DNA of 64,000 nt from Pseudomonas linyingensis (lineage in GTDB: Bacteria > Pseudomonadota > Gammaproteobacteria > Pseudomonadales > Pseudomonadaceae): the NCBI RefSeq assembly GCF_900109175.1, contig NZ_FNZE01000003.1, positions 26,300 through 90,299 of the forward strand, given 5' to 3'. A program made the position numbers and the translations under genes. The notes under the pieces were generated by a model. It did not search any database and had not been told where the DNA came from. It saw nothing but the letters and a program-made list of their open reading frames with translations. Of this stretch, positions 18,201-26,328 are shown piece by piece; position 1 is the stretch's first letter; each line of letters starts with the position of its first letter.

Positions 18201-20441
18201 CTGACCGGCAGCGCCGGGCTGTTGCGTCACGCGCCGTTGCCGCGCGCCTTCGCCTGCCTGTGCTGGGACCGCCTCCGCAGCCAGGAGCAGCCGGCGCAGT
18301 GGCCGGAGCGGGCGCGCACTAGCCGGCACATCCGCCAGCTGTTCGGCCGCGACGACGGCCTGCGCACCCTGCAGGGCGAGATCGCCGCCGCCCTGCACGC
18401 CTTCCTCGCCGAACAGCCGCTGGGACTGGACGACGCCGTGGTGGCCGAGGCCGCCGAGTATCTGGTGCAGGAACTGGCCGCCGAGCGCATCGAGTTCACC
18501 TTCAGCAAGTACGCCCGCCAGTTGCAGGAAGCCCTGCGCGCGCGGCTGGTCGAGGCGCGCATGTGGGACGACTACCGCCAGGCGCTGGCGCGGCTGGCCG
18601 AACGCCCGGCGGCGCAGTGGACGCTGGCGCTTGACTGGCTGCACGGCCTGTGCAGCCAGGCCGAGTTCGCCGCGATGGCCGCCTACGCGCCCGAGGCGAT
18701 GGCGCTCGAGCTGCTGGCCGAGGACCTGCCGCGCCGCGTCACCGAGGCCGACCTGCGTTTCAGCGTCGAGGGCCTGCTCGGCGAGTACCCGCGCATCCGC
18801 GAGCAGCGCCTGGAGCTGGCGCTGGACGACCTGTTCGCCCGCCTGCGCGCGCACCGCGAGCACTACCTGCCGGGTCTTCTACGCTACCAGGCGCTGCGCC
18901 AGGCGGTGATCGCCCGCGAGCGCGCCGCGCTGCGCCTGGCCGAGTTCAAGGCCCGTCCGCTCAGCTCCTTCGTGCGCAACAAGCTGATCAACGACGTCTA
19001 CCTGACTTTCATCGGCGACAACCTGGCCAAGCAGATGGGCAGCGCCGGGGATAACAAGCGCAGCGACCTGATGGGCCTGTTGATGCTCATCTCGCCGCCC
19101 GGCTACGGCAAGACCACCCTGATGGAGTACGTCGCCCACCGCCTCGGGCTGATCTTCATGAAGATCAACGGCCCGGCACTCGGCCACGAGGTGCGCTCGC
19201 TGGACCCGGCGCAGGCGCCCGACGCCACCGCCCGCCAGGAGCTGGAGAAGCTCAATCTGGCGCTGGAGATGGGCAACAACGTGATGCTCTACGTCGATGA
19301 CATCCAGCACACCCACCCCGAATTCCTGCAGAAGTTCATCTCGCTGTGCGACGGCACCCGGCGCATCGAGGGCGTGTGGAAGGGCCGCACGCGCACCTAC
19401 GACATGCGCGGCAAGAAGTTCTGCGTGGTGATGTCCGGCAACCCCTACACCGAGTCCGGCGAGGTGTTCCGCATCCCCGACATGCTGGCCAACCGCGCCG
19501 ACATCTACAACCTCGGCGACACCCTCGGCGGCATGCAGGAGGCCTTCGCGCTGAGCTACATCGAGAACGCGCTGACCTCCAACCCGGTGCTGGCGCCGCT
19601 GGCCACCCGCGAGATGGCCGACCTCTATCGCCTGGTGGCCAGGGCCGAGGGCCGCGAGTTCTCCGCCAACGAGCTGTCGCACGCCTACAGCGGCGCCGAG
19701 CTGGACGAGATCACCGCCACCCTGCAACGCCTGATGCAGGTGCGCGACGTGGTACTGCGGGTCAACCAGCAGTACATCGCCAGCGCCGCCCAGGCCGACC
19801 AGTACCGCAGCGAGCCGCCGTTCAAACTGCAGGGCAGCTACCGCAACATGAACAAGATGGCCGAGAAGATCAGCGCGGTGATGAACGACACCGAGCTGCT
19901 GCAGCTGATCGCCGACCACTACCAGGGTGAGGCGCAGCTGCTTACCACCGGCGCCGAGGAGAACCTGCTCAAGCTCGCCGAACTGCGCGGCAACCTGACC
20001 GCCGAGCAGGCCGCACGCTGGGAACAGATCCGCGCCGACTTCCGCCGCACCAAGGCCATGGGCGGCGGCGAGGCCGACGTCGGCGTGCGCGTGGTGGCCC
20101 AGCTGCGCGACCTCGCCGACGCCGTGCAGGGGCTCGGCGCTGCTGCAGTGCCGGTGCCCTGGGACGAACTGCTCGCGCGCCTGCAGGCGCTGGCCGAACA
20201 GCGCCCGCAGGTCGCGGTGGAAGTGGCGGCGGCGCCGCAGCCGGACTTCACCGCGCTGCTCGAGGGGCTGGCGCAATCGCTGCAAGAGAGTTTCCTGCCG
20301 CTGATCCAGACCATCGAGAAGAAGGGCGACATCGGCCTGCGCATCCACAAGCACCTGCACGAGCTGTCTCGCGACATGCGCGCGCTGGGGCTGCGCCGCG
20401 GCCGCGAGGTCCGCGATGAGACGGAGGGAATGCCTGGCTGA
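15207..20441 (+). CDS. Giant DUF3686/AAA+ ATPase
   Basis: A 1744-residue protein usually auto-named DNA repair ATPase. Residues 1 to about 450 fit DUF3686 (beta-rich, e.g. MAVLGRVRIRTENNCIARDIVQVGD). Residues about 470-890 are mostly coiled coil. An AAA+ module of the AAA_5/MoxR-like kind follows, with Walker A PPGYGKTT (lysine 1302), Walker B LYVDDI (1362-1366), a sensor asparagine in SGNPYT (1412) and an arginine-finger candidate in ANRAD (1430). The start at 15207 has AGGAAG upstream; an ATG at 15183 has none. There is no nuclease or DNA-binding signature. Its partners are PspA-like and flotillin genes, suggesting an envelope role. Confidence 0.85.
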   Translation: MSDAQDASLEQDMVDQAVAQGGAYEVLQRRLAEQGQRLRQGSDALNAQRLAEFGASEMAVLGRVRIRTENNCIARDIVQVGDCLLFGYNVFLGLKQETRIEDVFSLYRLSEAEEGYEAEAQLLETSFLGQASFVQDFRELYTYYKNTRLLQLVVRDGKLLASFQIGERLTDIRVFRWSISVDGREVRYIDNRGERDIALPQPHDFEWQKTRREMVVNGRHPHLNILDTVFVETIGGDLTIKVENNTEDGLGIYREAVVDKTQSLDDAQIEFARLGSLILLKVLPYREEQWRYLVFNCLTRRVERIDAIGLACVQLPEDHGIVFPGGYYLQSGESRTFEQPMAGMRFKRAVRSPNGEDVLYVFYQPEEGRSALFTYNLIERQLHSPIFGHGYARLEDGRMVIFAAEGAEPTRIHPMQIWQTPFASDEFAARQPTRSGFLGRIGNAELVRGVSELRNLCREIDAQEVSVQRYSQLCQDVRRLFDAHHWLGAAEVGELAPLLREIAATAELVLDEFEKVESIRQQSARAMAEAETRQKALLSGLHLDGWDAVASFVEALNNLTAQRGLLLTIRDYRYIDVARIDVMETALLDAQAQVAAATARFLAGEQALHPYAERLVQLDAVAQQAASVAQLAEPLAGLQAMAADLDMLSNLMASLQIDDATERTRIVEAISELYARLNQARARAEQRRKSLGSAETVAQFGAQFRLFGQGITGALGQASDPERCDEQLARLLLQLEELESRFGEQEQFLADILGKREELLETFEAHKQALLDERQRKAQGLQDAARRILDSLGRRTARLAIMEELNAFFAADPLILKLRDLAERLRELKDSVKADDLEARLKGARDQAVRALRDKSELFEAGGNVIRLGPRHRFSVNTQELDLTLLPRGDQLCLHLTGTDFLEPLQDTELEALREFWPASLESESAELYRGEYLAGEVLAAAEAGEGGLDLDRLRQLLAQPEELVRAVREFAAPRYKEGYEKGIHDQDAAAILARLLPLTGSAGLLRHAPLPRAFACLCWDRLRSQEQPAQWPERARTSRHIRQLFGRDDGLRTLQGEIAAALHAFLAEQPLGLDDAVVAEAAEYLVQELAAERIEFTFSKYARQLQEALRARLVEARMWDDYRQALARLAERPAAQWTLALDWLHGLCSQAEFAAMAAYAPEAMALELLAEDLPRRVTEADLRFSVEGLLGEYPRIREQRLELALDDLFARLRAHREHYLPGLLRYQALRQAVIARERAALRLAEFKARPLSSFVRNKLINDVYLTFIGDNLAKQMGSAGDNKRSDLMGLLMLISPPGYGKTTLMEYVAHRLGLIFMKINGPALGHEVRSLDPAQAPDATARQELEKLNLALEMGNNVMLYVDDIQHTHPEFLQKFISLCDGTRRIEGVWKGRTRTYDMRGKKFCVVMSGNPYTESGEVFRIPDMLANRADIYNLGDTLGGMQEAFALSYIENALTSNPVLAPLATREMADLYRLVARAEGREFSANELSHAYSGAELDEITATLQRLMQVRDVVLRVNQQYIASAAQADQYRSEPPFKLQGSYRNMNKMAEKISAVMNDTELLQLIADHYQGEAQLLTTGAEENLLKLAELRGNLTAEQAARWEQIRADFRRTKAMGGGEADVGVRVVAQLRDLADAVQGLGAAAVPVPWDELLARLQALAEQRPQVAVEVAAAPQPDFTALLEGLAQSLQESFLPLIQTIEKKGDIGLRIHKHLHELSRDMRALGLRRGREVRDETEGMPG

Positions 20442-20594
20442 GGGGCCGATTGCTGGAGCGCCGATCATGACAGGGGCGTGGGCCTCTGGCGTCGCGGGGG
20501 GCTGCGCACGTAGAGTGTGTTCTGGTTCACCTGCTTTCCGTGGGCAGGCGCCATTCCAGGCCGTCCCGGGGATCAACCCATCACGCGAGCCGTC

Positions 20595-21755
20595 ATGACC
20601 CTGCATCTGCCGACCCTGCTGCTGCTCGACATCTGCGTGCTCGCCCTGCTCGGCGGCCTGATGCTGCATGCCTCGCGGCGCAGCGAGGGCGAGGCGACCC
20701 TTGGCTGGATGGCCGGCATGCTTGTGCTGGCGTCGCTGGGCACTCTGGTGGTGAGCCTGCGCGGCGTAGGCGTGGACAACCTGTCCATCGTGCTCGGCCA
20801 GGCGCTGCTGCGCCTGGCGGCGGGGCTGGGCTGGACCGCCATGCGAGTGTTCGCCGGTCGGCGGCCCTGCTGGCCGGGTATCGTCGGCGGTGCACTGCTG
20901 TGGGTTCTGCTGTGCCTGTGGCCGCACTTCATGAGTTCGCCGCCGTTGCGGGTGACGGTCGTCACCCTGCTCTCCGTCCTCTACAGCGCCATGGCGGCCT
21001 GGGAGCTGTGGCGCGCGCGCCGACAGTTGCAGGCGGCCATCATGCCGGCCGTGGCGCTGTCCCTGATGCATGCGCTGTTCTGCGCCAGCCTGCTGCTGGT
21101 GGATAGTGGCCAGGCCATCGAGCGGGTATGGAGCGGGCTGGACGACAGCTTCGTGACCTGGCGGTTGCTGGAGGCCTTCCTGTTCGCCATCGGCATCGCC
21201 TTCGTCACCTTGGCCATGGTGCGAGAGCGGGCCGAACTGCGTTTGCGCGCCATGGCCAACTGCGATCCGCTGACCGGCATCGGCAATCGCCGCGCCTTCA
21301 TGGACGTTGCGCAGGTGCTGCTGGCGCACTGCCAGCGCGTCGGGAGTCCGGTGGCTCTGCTGATGTGCGATCTCGATCACTTCAAGCAGTTGAACGATCG
21401 TTATGGCCATGCCATGGGCGATGCCGCGCTGATCGGCTTCGGCCGCGTGCTGGCGCAGAGCATCCGCCAGTCCGATGTCTGCGGGCGCATCGGCGGCGAG
21501 GAGTTTGCCTGCCTGCTGCCCGATGCCGACGCCGCGCAGGCCGAGTTGGTGGCCGAGCGCATCCGCCGGGAGTGCCATGCGCTGATGCCCGGTCAGGCGC
21601 AGTGCTGCAGCGTCAGCATCGGCGTCGCCGGGGTGGCCCAGGCCGGCTACGAGCTGCCGCGCTTGCTGGCACTGGCCGACCAGGCGCTGTACCGGGCCAA
21701 GGCCAACGGCCGCAACCGGGTCGAGCATTACGCCGAGCAGCCGATGCCGGGCTGA
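20595..21755 (+). CDS. Membrane-bound diguanylate cyclase (GGDEF)
   Basis: A 386-residue protein with six or seven hydrophobic segments in residues 1-200 and a C-terminal GGDEF domain (about 220-380). The active-site motif is GGEEF, and an RxxD product-inhibition site (RQSD) lies five residues before it, so an active, feedback-inhibited cyclic-di-GMP synthase is predicted. The ATG at 20595 is preferred to one at 20517, which would add a non-hydrophobic leader in the G+C-rich intergenic segment. The signal sensed by the membrane domain is unknown. The local LapA-type adhesin locus at the far end of the window would be a plausible distant output. Confidence 0.9.
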   Translation: MTLHLPTLLLLDICVLALLGGLMLHASRRSEGEATLGWMAGMLVLASLGTLVVSLRGVGVDNLSIVLGQALLRLAAGLGWTAMRVFAGRRPCWPGIVGGALLWVLLCLWPHFMSSPPLRVTVVTLLSVLYSAMAAWELWRARRQLQAAIMPAVALSLMHALFCASLLLVDSGQAIERVWSGLDDSFVTWRLLEAFLFAIGIAFVTLAMVRERAELRLRAMANCDPLTGIGNRRAFMDVAQVLLAHCQRVGSPVALLMCDLDHFKQLNDRYGHAMGDAALIGFGRVLAQSIRQSDVCGRIGGEEFACLLPDADAAQAELVAERIRRECHALMPGQAQCCSVSIGVAGVAQAGYELPRLLALADQALYRAKANGRNRVEHYAEQPMPG

Positions 21756-21808
21756 GCGGCGATTCGGGTTACACTGACGGTCTTTCCCGATCAGCCAAGA
21801 ACCCGTCC

Positions 21809-22351
21809 ATGGCCCTGCAGTCAACGCCCTACAAAGTCGAACTCAACCTCACCGATCTGGACCGCAACGTCTACGAGAACCTGCGCTTCACCGTTGCCAA
21901 GCATCCTTCGGAAACCGAAGAGCGCATGGCTGCGCGCCTGATTGCCTATGTGCTGTGGTACCACGAGCAGCTGTCGTTCGGCCGTGGCCTGTCGGATGTC
22001 GACGAGCCGGCGCTGTGGGAGAAGAGCCTCGACGGCCGCGTGCTGCACTGGATTGAAGTCGGCCAGCCGGATGCCGAGCGCATCACCTGGTGTTCGCGGC
22101 GCTGCGAGCGTTTCAGCCTGGTCGCCTACGGCAACCTGCGGGTCTGGCAGACCAAGGTGCTCGATGGCGTGCGCAGCCTGAAGAACATCAATGTGGTGGC
22201 CGTCGACCAGGCTGCCTTGGAGAATCTGGCCAAGGACATGCCGCGCTCGATCAGCTGGAGCGTGATGATCAGCGATGGCTCGCTGTTCATCACCGACGAG
22301 CGCGGCCAGCACGAAGTGCCGCTTGAATGGCTGGCCGGCGAGCGCGGCTGA
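21809..22351 (+). CDS. yaeQ: YaeQ family protein
   Basis: A 180-residue protein of the YaeQ family, a PD-(D/E)XK-like fold of unclear function. It starts MALQSTPYKVELNLTDLDRNVYENLRFTVAKHPSETEERMAARLIAYVLWY, typical for the family. DEPALWEKSLDGRVLHWIEVGQPDAER contains the conserved acidic and charged positions. YaeQ has been called a suppressor of RfaH loss in E. coli. A frame-continuous ATG much farther upstream (21128) lies inside the diguanylate cyclase gene and is rejected. Confidence 0.93.
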   Translation: MALQSTPYKVELNLTDLDRNVYENLRFTVAKHPSETEERMAARLIAYVLWYHEQLSFGRGLSDVDEPALWEKSLDGRVLHWIEVGQPDAERITWCSRRCERFSLVAYGNLRVWQTKVLDGVRSLKNINVVAVDQAALENLAKDMPRSISWSVMISDGSLFITDERGQHEVPLEWLAGERG

Positions 22352-22375
22352 GCCGCACCCTCCCGAGCAGGCCGC

Positions 22376-23602
22376 TTAGCTCTGCCAGAACTGCAGCAGC
22401 GACTGAAACGACATCACCACGCCGACCGCGGTAGCCACCATCGCCACCGCGCCGAACGCCAGCATCCAGCGCGGGTGCTGGTAGTCGGTGCCGACGATGC
22501 GTTTCTGGTGCGCCGCCCACAGGATGCAGCCGAGCGCCAGCGGCAGGACCAGGGCGTTCAGTGCGCCGGCCACCACCAGCACCTGCACCGGCTTGCCGAC
22601 CAGGCAGTAGATCAGGGTGGAGCAGACGATGAAGGCGATCACCCAGCGCTGGCTGTGGCTGCGCACGCTGCTGTGCACCGAGTGCAGGAAGCTCACGCTG
22701 GTGTAGGCGGCGCCGATCACCGAGGACACTGCGGCGGCCAGCAGCACCAGGCCGAACGCCTTGTAGCCGAAGTCGCCGAGGGCATGGGCGAACACCGAGG
22801 CAGCCGGGTTGCCCGGATCGAGCTTCACGCCCTGGCTGACCACGCCGAGGGTGGCGAGGAACAGGCAGATGCGCACCACGCCGGTGGTGAGGATGCCGGT
22901 CACGGCGGCGCGGGTCACCACGCCGACGTTCTCAACGCCAGTGATGCCGGCCTCCACCAGGCGATGGCCGCCGGCGAAGGAGATGTAGCCGCCGACGGTG
23001 CCGCCCACTAGGGTAATGATCGGCAGCATCAGGATCAGCGGGTCGTCCGGGGCGAAGGTATGGCTCAGCGCCGCGGCCACTGGCGGATTGGCCGAGTACA
23101 CGGCGTAGCCGACCATGACCAGCATCAGCAGGCCGAGTAGCTGGGTCACCGCGTCCATCACCCGGCTGGCGTTGCGCACCAGGAAGATGGCGATGGTCGC
23201 CACTGCGGCGATCAGCGAGCCGACCAGCGGCGCCACGCCGAAGATCACGTTGAGCGCCAGGCCGGCCCCGGCGATGTTGCCGATGTTGAAGGCGATGCCG
23301 CCGAGGACGATGAAGCCGGTTAGCAGGTGGCCGAGGCCGGGCAGCACCCGGTTGGCCACGTCCTGACCGCGCAGGTTGGACACGCTGATCACCCGCCAGA
23401 TGTTGAGCTGGGCGCCGATGTCGATCAGCAGCGAGATCAGGATCGCGAAGGCGAAGCTGGCCAAGTATTTCTCGGTGAACAGCGCGGTCTGGGTGAGGAA
23501 CGCCGGGCCGATCGACGAGGTCGCCATCAGGAAGATGGCGCCGCGCAGTACGCTGCGTTGCGAGGTCTGGGGCATGCTGGAACACACTTGGGTGGACTGC
23601 AT
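22376..23602 (-). CDS. NRAMP-fold transporter lacking the metal-binding motif (YcsG-like)
   Basis: A 408-residue protein with about 11 hydrophobic segments, related to NRAMP transporters. In helix 1 the family's GPxFL is present (IGPAFLTQTALFTEKY), but the DPGN metal-binding motif that should follow is replaced, and the helix 6 methionine-containing MPH motif is FAGGHR. It is therefore unlikely to be a standard Mn/Fe importer. The start at 23602 has AGAAGG nine bases upstream; 23620 does not. It lies downstream of pxpABC on the same strand, as ycsG lies with pxp genes in Bacillus, suggesting transport of 5-oxoproline or a linked compound. Confidence 0.82.
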   Translation of the reverse strand: MQSTQVCSSMPQTSQRSVLRGAIFLMATSSIGPAFLTQTALFTEKYLASFAFAILISLLIDIGAQLNIWRVISVSNLRGQDVANRVLPGLGHLLTGFIVLGGIAFNIGNIAGAGLALNVIFGVAPLVGSLIAAVATIAIFLVRNASRVMDAVTQLLGLLMLVMVGYAVYSANPPVAAALSHTFAPDDPLILMLPIITLVGGTVGGYISFAGGHRLVEAGITGVENVGVVTRAAVTGILTTGVVRICLFLATLGVVSQGVKLDPGNPAASVFAHALGDFGYKAFGLVLLAAAVSSVIGAAYTSVSFLHSVHSSVRSHSQRWVIAFIVCSTLIYCLVGKPVQVLVVAGALNALVLPLALGCILWAAHQKRIVGTDYQHPRWMLAFGAVAMVATAVGVVMSFQSLLQFWQS

Positions 23603-23743
23603 TTTTCGGTACCTTCTCATAATTCTTGTTGGGGCGAGGGTAGGTGGTTCAGGGCCTTCGGAGCGGGATCCCCGGGGGCCAGTGCCACGGCGTCCCGGCC
23701 GTGGGCGTTGCTTGTCGCAGCGGTCTTCCGCCTTCCGTGCCGG

Positions 23744-24703
23744 TCAGGCGGTGCGCCTGGCCGGAGCGGAGGCCGCTGCATGGCTGTGCTGCCATTGCGC
23801 CAGCAACTGCCGCTGCTGGCGCTGGGCGGTTTCCAGGCCGAGCGGCGCCAGGCGCAGGACGGTGCCCGGCGCGCACTGCGCCAGCCGCGCCACCGCCTGC
23901 GGGGTCAGTGCGCCGAGGCGCGGGTAGCCGCCGATGGTCTGGCGGTCGTTGAGCAGGACGATGGGCTGGCCGTCGGTCGGCACCTGGATGGCGCCCAGCG
24001 GGATGCCTTCGGAAATCATGTCGCGGCGCCGGCACTCCAGACGCGGACCGAGCAGGCGCACGCCCATGCGGTCGGCGCGGTTGTCCACCTTCCAGTCGCT
24101 GTTGAAGGCATCGAACAGGCTCTGCCCGGAGAAGTCGCCGATCTGCGCGCCGAGCACCACCTCCAGCAGGGCGCGGCTGGCCAGGTCGGGAATCCGCTCG
24201 GCGGGCAGCGCGCACGGTGCCGGGGAGGCGGCGGCGCGCCAGTGCAGGCGCTCGCCGTCGGCCAGCGGGCGGCCGTCGCCGTGCAGGCCGCCGAGGCCCT
24301 CGCGGACCACCGTGGCGCAGCTGTCAAGCACCGCGGGGGCCTGGAAGCCACCCGGCGCGGCGAGGTAGGCGCGCACGCCAAGACGCGCCTGGTTGAGGCT
24401 CAGGCGCTGGCCCTTGCGGATGACGAAGCTGCGCCAGGGGGCCAGCGGCGCGTCGTCGAGGCGCGCGTCCAGGTCGGCGCCGCACAGGGCCAGGCAGCAG
24501 TCCTGCTCGGCGACCACGGCGAAACCGCCGAGGGTGATCTCGATCACCGCGGCGTCCAGCGGGTTGCCGAGCAGCCAGTTGGCCCAGCGCAGGGCGATCC
24601 AGTCGGCACCGCCACCCTGGCCGACGCCTAGGTGGCGCACGCCGAAGCGGCCGGCGTCCTGCAGGGTAGCCAGCAGGCCATGGCGTTCGATCAGCAGTGT
24701 CAT
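23744..24703 (-). CDS. pxpC: 5-oxoprolinase subunit PxpC
   Basis: A 319-residue protein of the KipA/allophanate hydrolase subunit 2 family (biotin-dependent carboxyltransferase-like). It has LQDAGRFGVRHLGVGQGGGAD near the start, LAAPGGF in the middle, and SDWKVDNRADRMGVRLLGP followed by ISEGIPLGAIQVPTDGQPIVLLNDRQTIGGYPRLG, all diagnostic. With PxpA and PxpB it cleaves 5-oxoproline to glutamate using ATP. The ATG at 24701-24703 overlaps the pxpB stop. Longer in-frame upstream sequence is an overlap artefact in pxpB. Confidence 0.93.
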   Translation of the reverse strand: MTLLIERHGLLATLQDAGRFGVRHLGVGQGGGADWIALRWANWLLGNPLDAAVIEITLGGFAVVAEQDCCLALCGADLDARLDDAPLAPWRSFVIRKGQRLSLNQARLGVRAYLAAPGGFQAPAVLDSCATVVREGLGGLHGDGRPLADGERLHWRAAASPAPCALPAERIPDLASRALLEVVLGAQIGDFSGQSLFDAFNSDWKVDNRADRMGVRLLGPRLECRRRDMISEGIPLGAIQVPTDGQPIVLLNDRQTIGGYPRLGALTPQAVARLAQCAPGTVLRLAPLGLETAQRQQRQLLAQWQHSHAAASAPARRTA

Positions 24704-25401
24704 GGCTGCACCTCGAAGGGCGTGTCGTCGCCGCCCAGGCGGAGGAATTCGCCGCGCTCGACCGGCTCGAAGCGCACCCGGTCGCCCGGCTGCAGCAGGC
24801 TGCGGCCCTGCTCGCGGTCGAACAGCGGGATGGGCATGCGGCCGATCAGGTTCCAGCCGCCGGGAGAGACGGAGGGATATACGGCGGTCTGCCGGTCGGC
24901 GATGCCCAGGCTGCCGGCGGGCACGCGCTGGCGCGGGGTGGCCAGGCGCGGGGAGGCCAGCTGCGGCTCGACCAGGCCCATGAAGGCGAAGCCGGGGGCG
25001 AAACCGAGGGCGAACACCTGGTACTCGTGCTGGCTGTGGCGCTCGATCACCCCGGCGCTGCCCAGACCGCTGCGCTCGCCCAGCAGCGGCAGTTCCGGCC
25101 CCACCGAGGCGTCGTACCACACCGGCAGGCGGTGCAGGGTGCCGCTGCCGGCGCTGGCAGGCTGGAGGTGGTGCAGAGCCTGGTGGATCAGCGTGCGAGC
25201 CTGGTCGTCGTCCAGCTGGGCGAGGTCGTAGTGCAGCATCAGGGTGGTGTAGGAGGGCACCAGGTCGATCAGCGCCGCGCCGAAGGTCTCGCGCAGGCGC
25301 TGGGTGGCGGCCAGCAGCCAAGGCATGTGTGTCTCGTCGATGCTGTCGAACAGGCGCAGCATCAGGCAGTCGACGGCGACGGGCTCGATGCGCAGCTTCA
25401 T
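24700..25401 (-). CDS. pxpB: 5-oxoprolinase subunit PxpB
   Basis: A 233-residue KipI/allophanate hydrolase subunit 1 family protein. It carries [14 protein letters not shown], then the diagnostic [59 protein letters not shown]. Its start lies inside the end of pxpA (ATGA overlap) and its stop inside the start of pxpC, so the three subunits are coupled. In Bacillus the homologue also inhibits the KinA kinase; in Gram-negative bacteria the enzymatic role is the safer reading. Confidence 0.93.
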   Translation of the reverse strand: MKLRIEPVAVDCLMLRLFDSIDETHMPWLLAATQRLRETFGAALIDLVPSYTTLMLHYDLAQLDDDQARTLIHQALHHLQPASAGSGTLHRLPVWYDASVGPELPLLGERSGLGSAGVIERHSQHEYQVFALGFAPGFAFMGLVEPQLASPRLATPRQRVPAGSLGIADRQTAVYPSVSPGGWNLIGRMPIPLFDREQGRSLLQPGDRVRFEPVERGEFLRLGGDDTPFEVQP

Positions 25402-26147
25402 GCCGGCAACCCGTCCAGGGCTTCGCGGATGCGCCGCACCGCAGCCACCGAGCCGGCGTTGTCGCCGTGCACGCACAGGCTGTCGGCGCGCAGGAGCAGG
25501 GCGCTGCCGTCGCTGGCGGTTAGCGTCTGGCCGCTGGCCAGGGCCAGCGCCTGGGCGATCACCTGCTCGCTGTCGTGGTGCACCGCGCCGGGCTGGCTGC
25601 GTGCGACCAGGAAGCCGGCGGCGTCGTAGGCGCGGTCGGCGAAGGTCTCGAACCACAGCCGAACGCCTTGCTCGGCGGCCAGTGCCTCGGCGGCACTGTT
25701 GTCGCGCACCGACATCAGCATCAGCGGCAAGGAAGGATCGTAGAGGCGCACCGCGCGCAGCACCGCGCGCAGCAGCTCGGGCTGGCGCATCATGTCGTTG
25801 TACAGCGCGCCGTGCGGCTTGACATAGCTGACCCGGGTGCCCTCGGCGCGGCAGATGCCGTCCAGCGCGCCGATCTGGTAGAGCAGCATGTCCTCGACTT
25901 CCTGCGCGCTGCAGGCCATCGAGCGGCGGCCGAAGCCGACCAGGTCGGGGTAGGCGGGGTGGGCGCCGATGCGCACCTTGTGCTGCACCGCCAGGGCCAC
26001 GGTGCGGCGCATGATCGAGGGGTCGGCGGCGTGGAAGCCGCAGGCGATGTTGGCGCAGTCGATGTGCGGCATGACCTCGGCATCGAGGCCCATGGTCCAG
26101 GCGCCGAAGCTTTCGCCGATATCGCAGTTGAGGAGCAGGCGACTCAT
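25398..26147 (-). CDS. pxpA: 5-oxoprolinase subunit PxpA (LamB/YcsF family)
   Basis: A 249-residue LamB/YcsF protein, first gene of the pxpABC operon. It begins [17 protein letters not shown], and contains [35 protein letters not shown] and [10 protein letters not shown], conserved positions of the family including the histidines and aspartates of the presumed catalytic pocket. The ATG at 26145-26147 is preceded by AGGGGAA; a farther in-frame start at 26213 would add non-family residues. The operon recycles 5-oxoproline, a spontaneous glutamine breakdown product. Confidence 0.94.
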   Translation of the reverse strand: MSRLLLNCDIGESFGAWTMGLDAEVMPHIDCANIACGFHAADPSIMRRTVALAVQHKVRIGAHPAYPDLVGFGRRSMACSAQEVEDMLLYQIGALDGICRAEGTRVSYVKPHGALYNDMMRQPELLRAVLRAVRLYDPSLPLMLMSVRDNSAAEALAAEQGVRLWFETFADRAYDAAGFLVARSQPGAVHHDSEQVIAQALALASGQTLTASDGSALLLRADSLCVHGDNAGSVAAVRRIREALDGLPA

Positions 26148-26213
26148 GGCTGGGTTCCCCTGATTGTTATTGGTGGCTAAGGGTGGGCGCGGGCAGCGTC
26201 CTTGGCAAAACAA

Positions 26214-26239
26214 TGATAAAACGTTGATAAAACGTCAAC
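26214..26239. promoter_or_regulatory. Tandem 11-base direct repeat and TTGACG element upstream of pxpA
   Basis: Two back-to-back copies of TGATAAAACGT (26214-26224 and 26225-26235) lie in the divergent region between pxpA and the winged-helix gene. GTTGA (26223-26227) and TCAAC (26235-26239) form an overlapping inverted repeat. On the minus strand TTGACG (26238-26233) is a good -35 for pxpA, so a protein bound to the repeats would cover the promoter spacer. Sequence is seen; regulator assignment is inferred. Confidence 0.55.
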
Positions 26240-26328
26240 ATAAATTTGCTATGTGGCAGCCCTGCGGATGAGCGGTGCATTCCTGCTATGCTTGCCCGCC
26301 TCAATTGCCCGCACCGATGGAATGCACG

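Noticed and set aside
18879..21824. 981-codon minus-strand open frame
   Set aside because: Antisense of the giant ATPase, the diguanylate cyclase and yaeQ; translation is rich in Q, H, A and R with no recognisable family.
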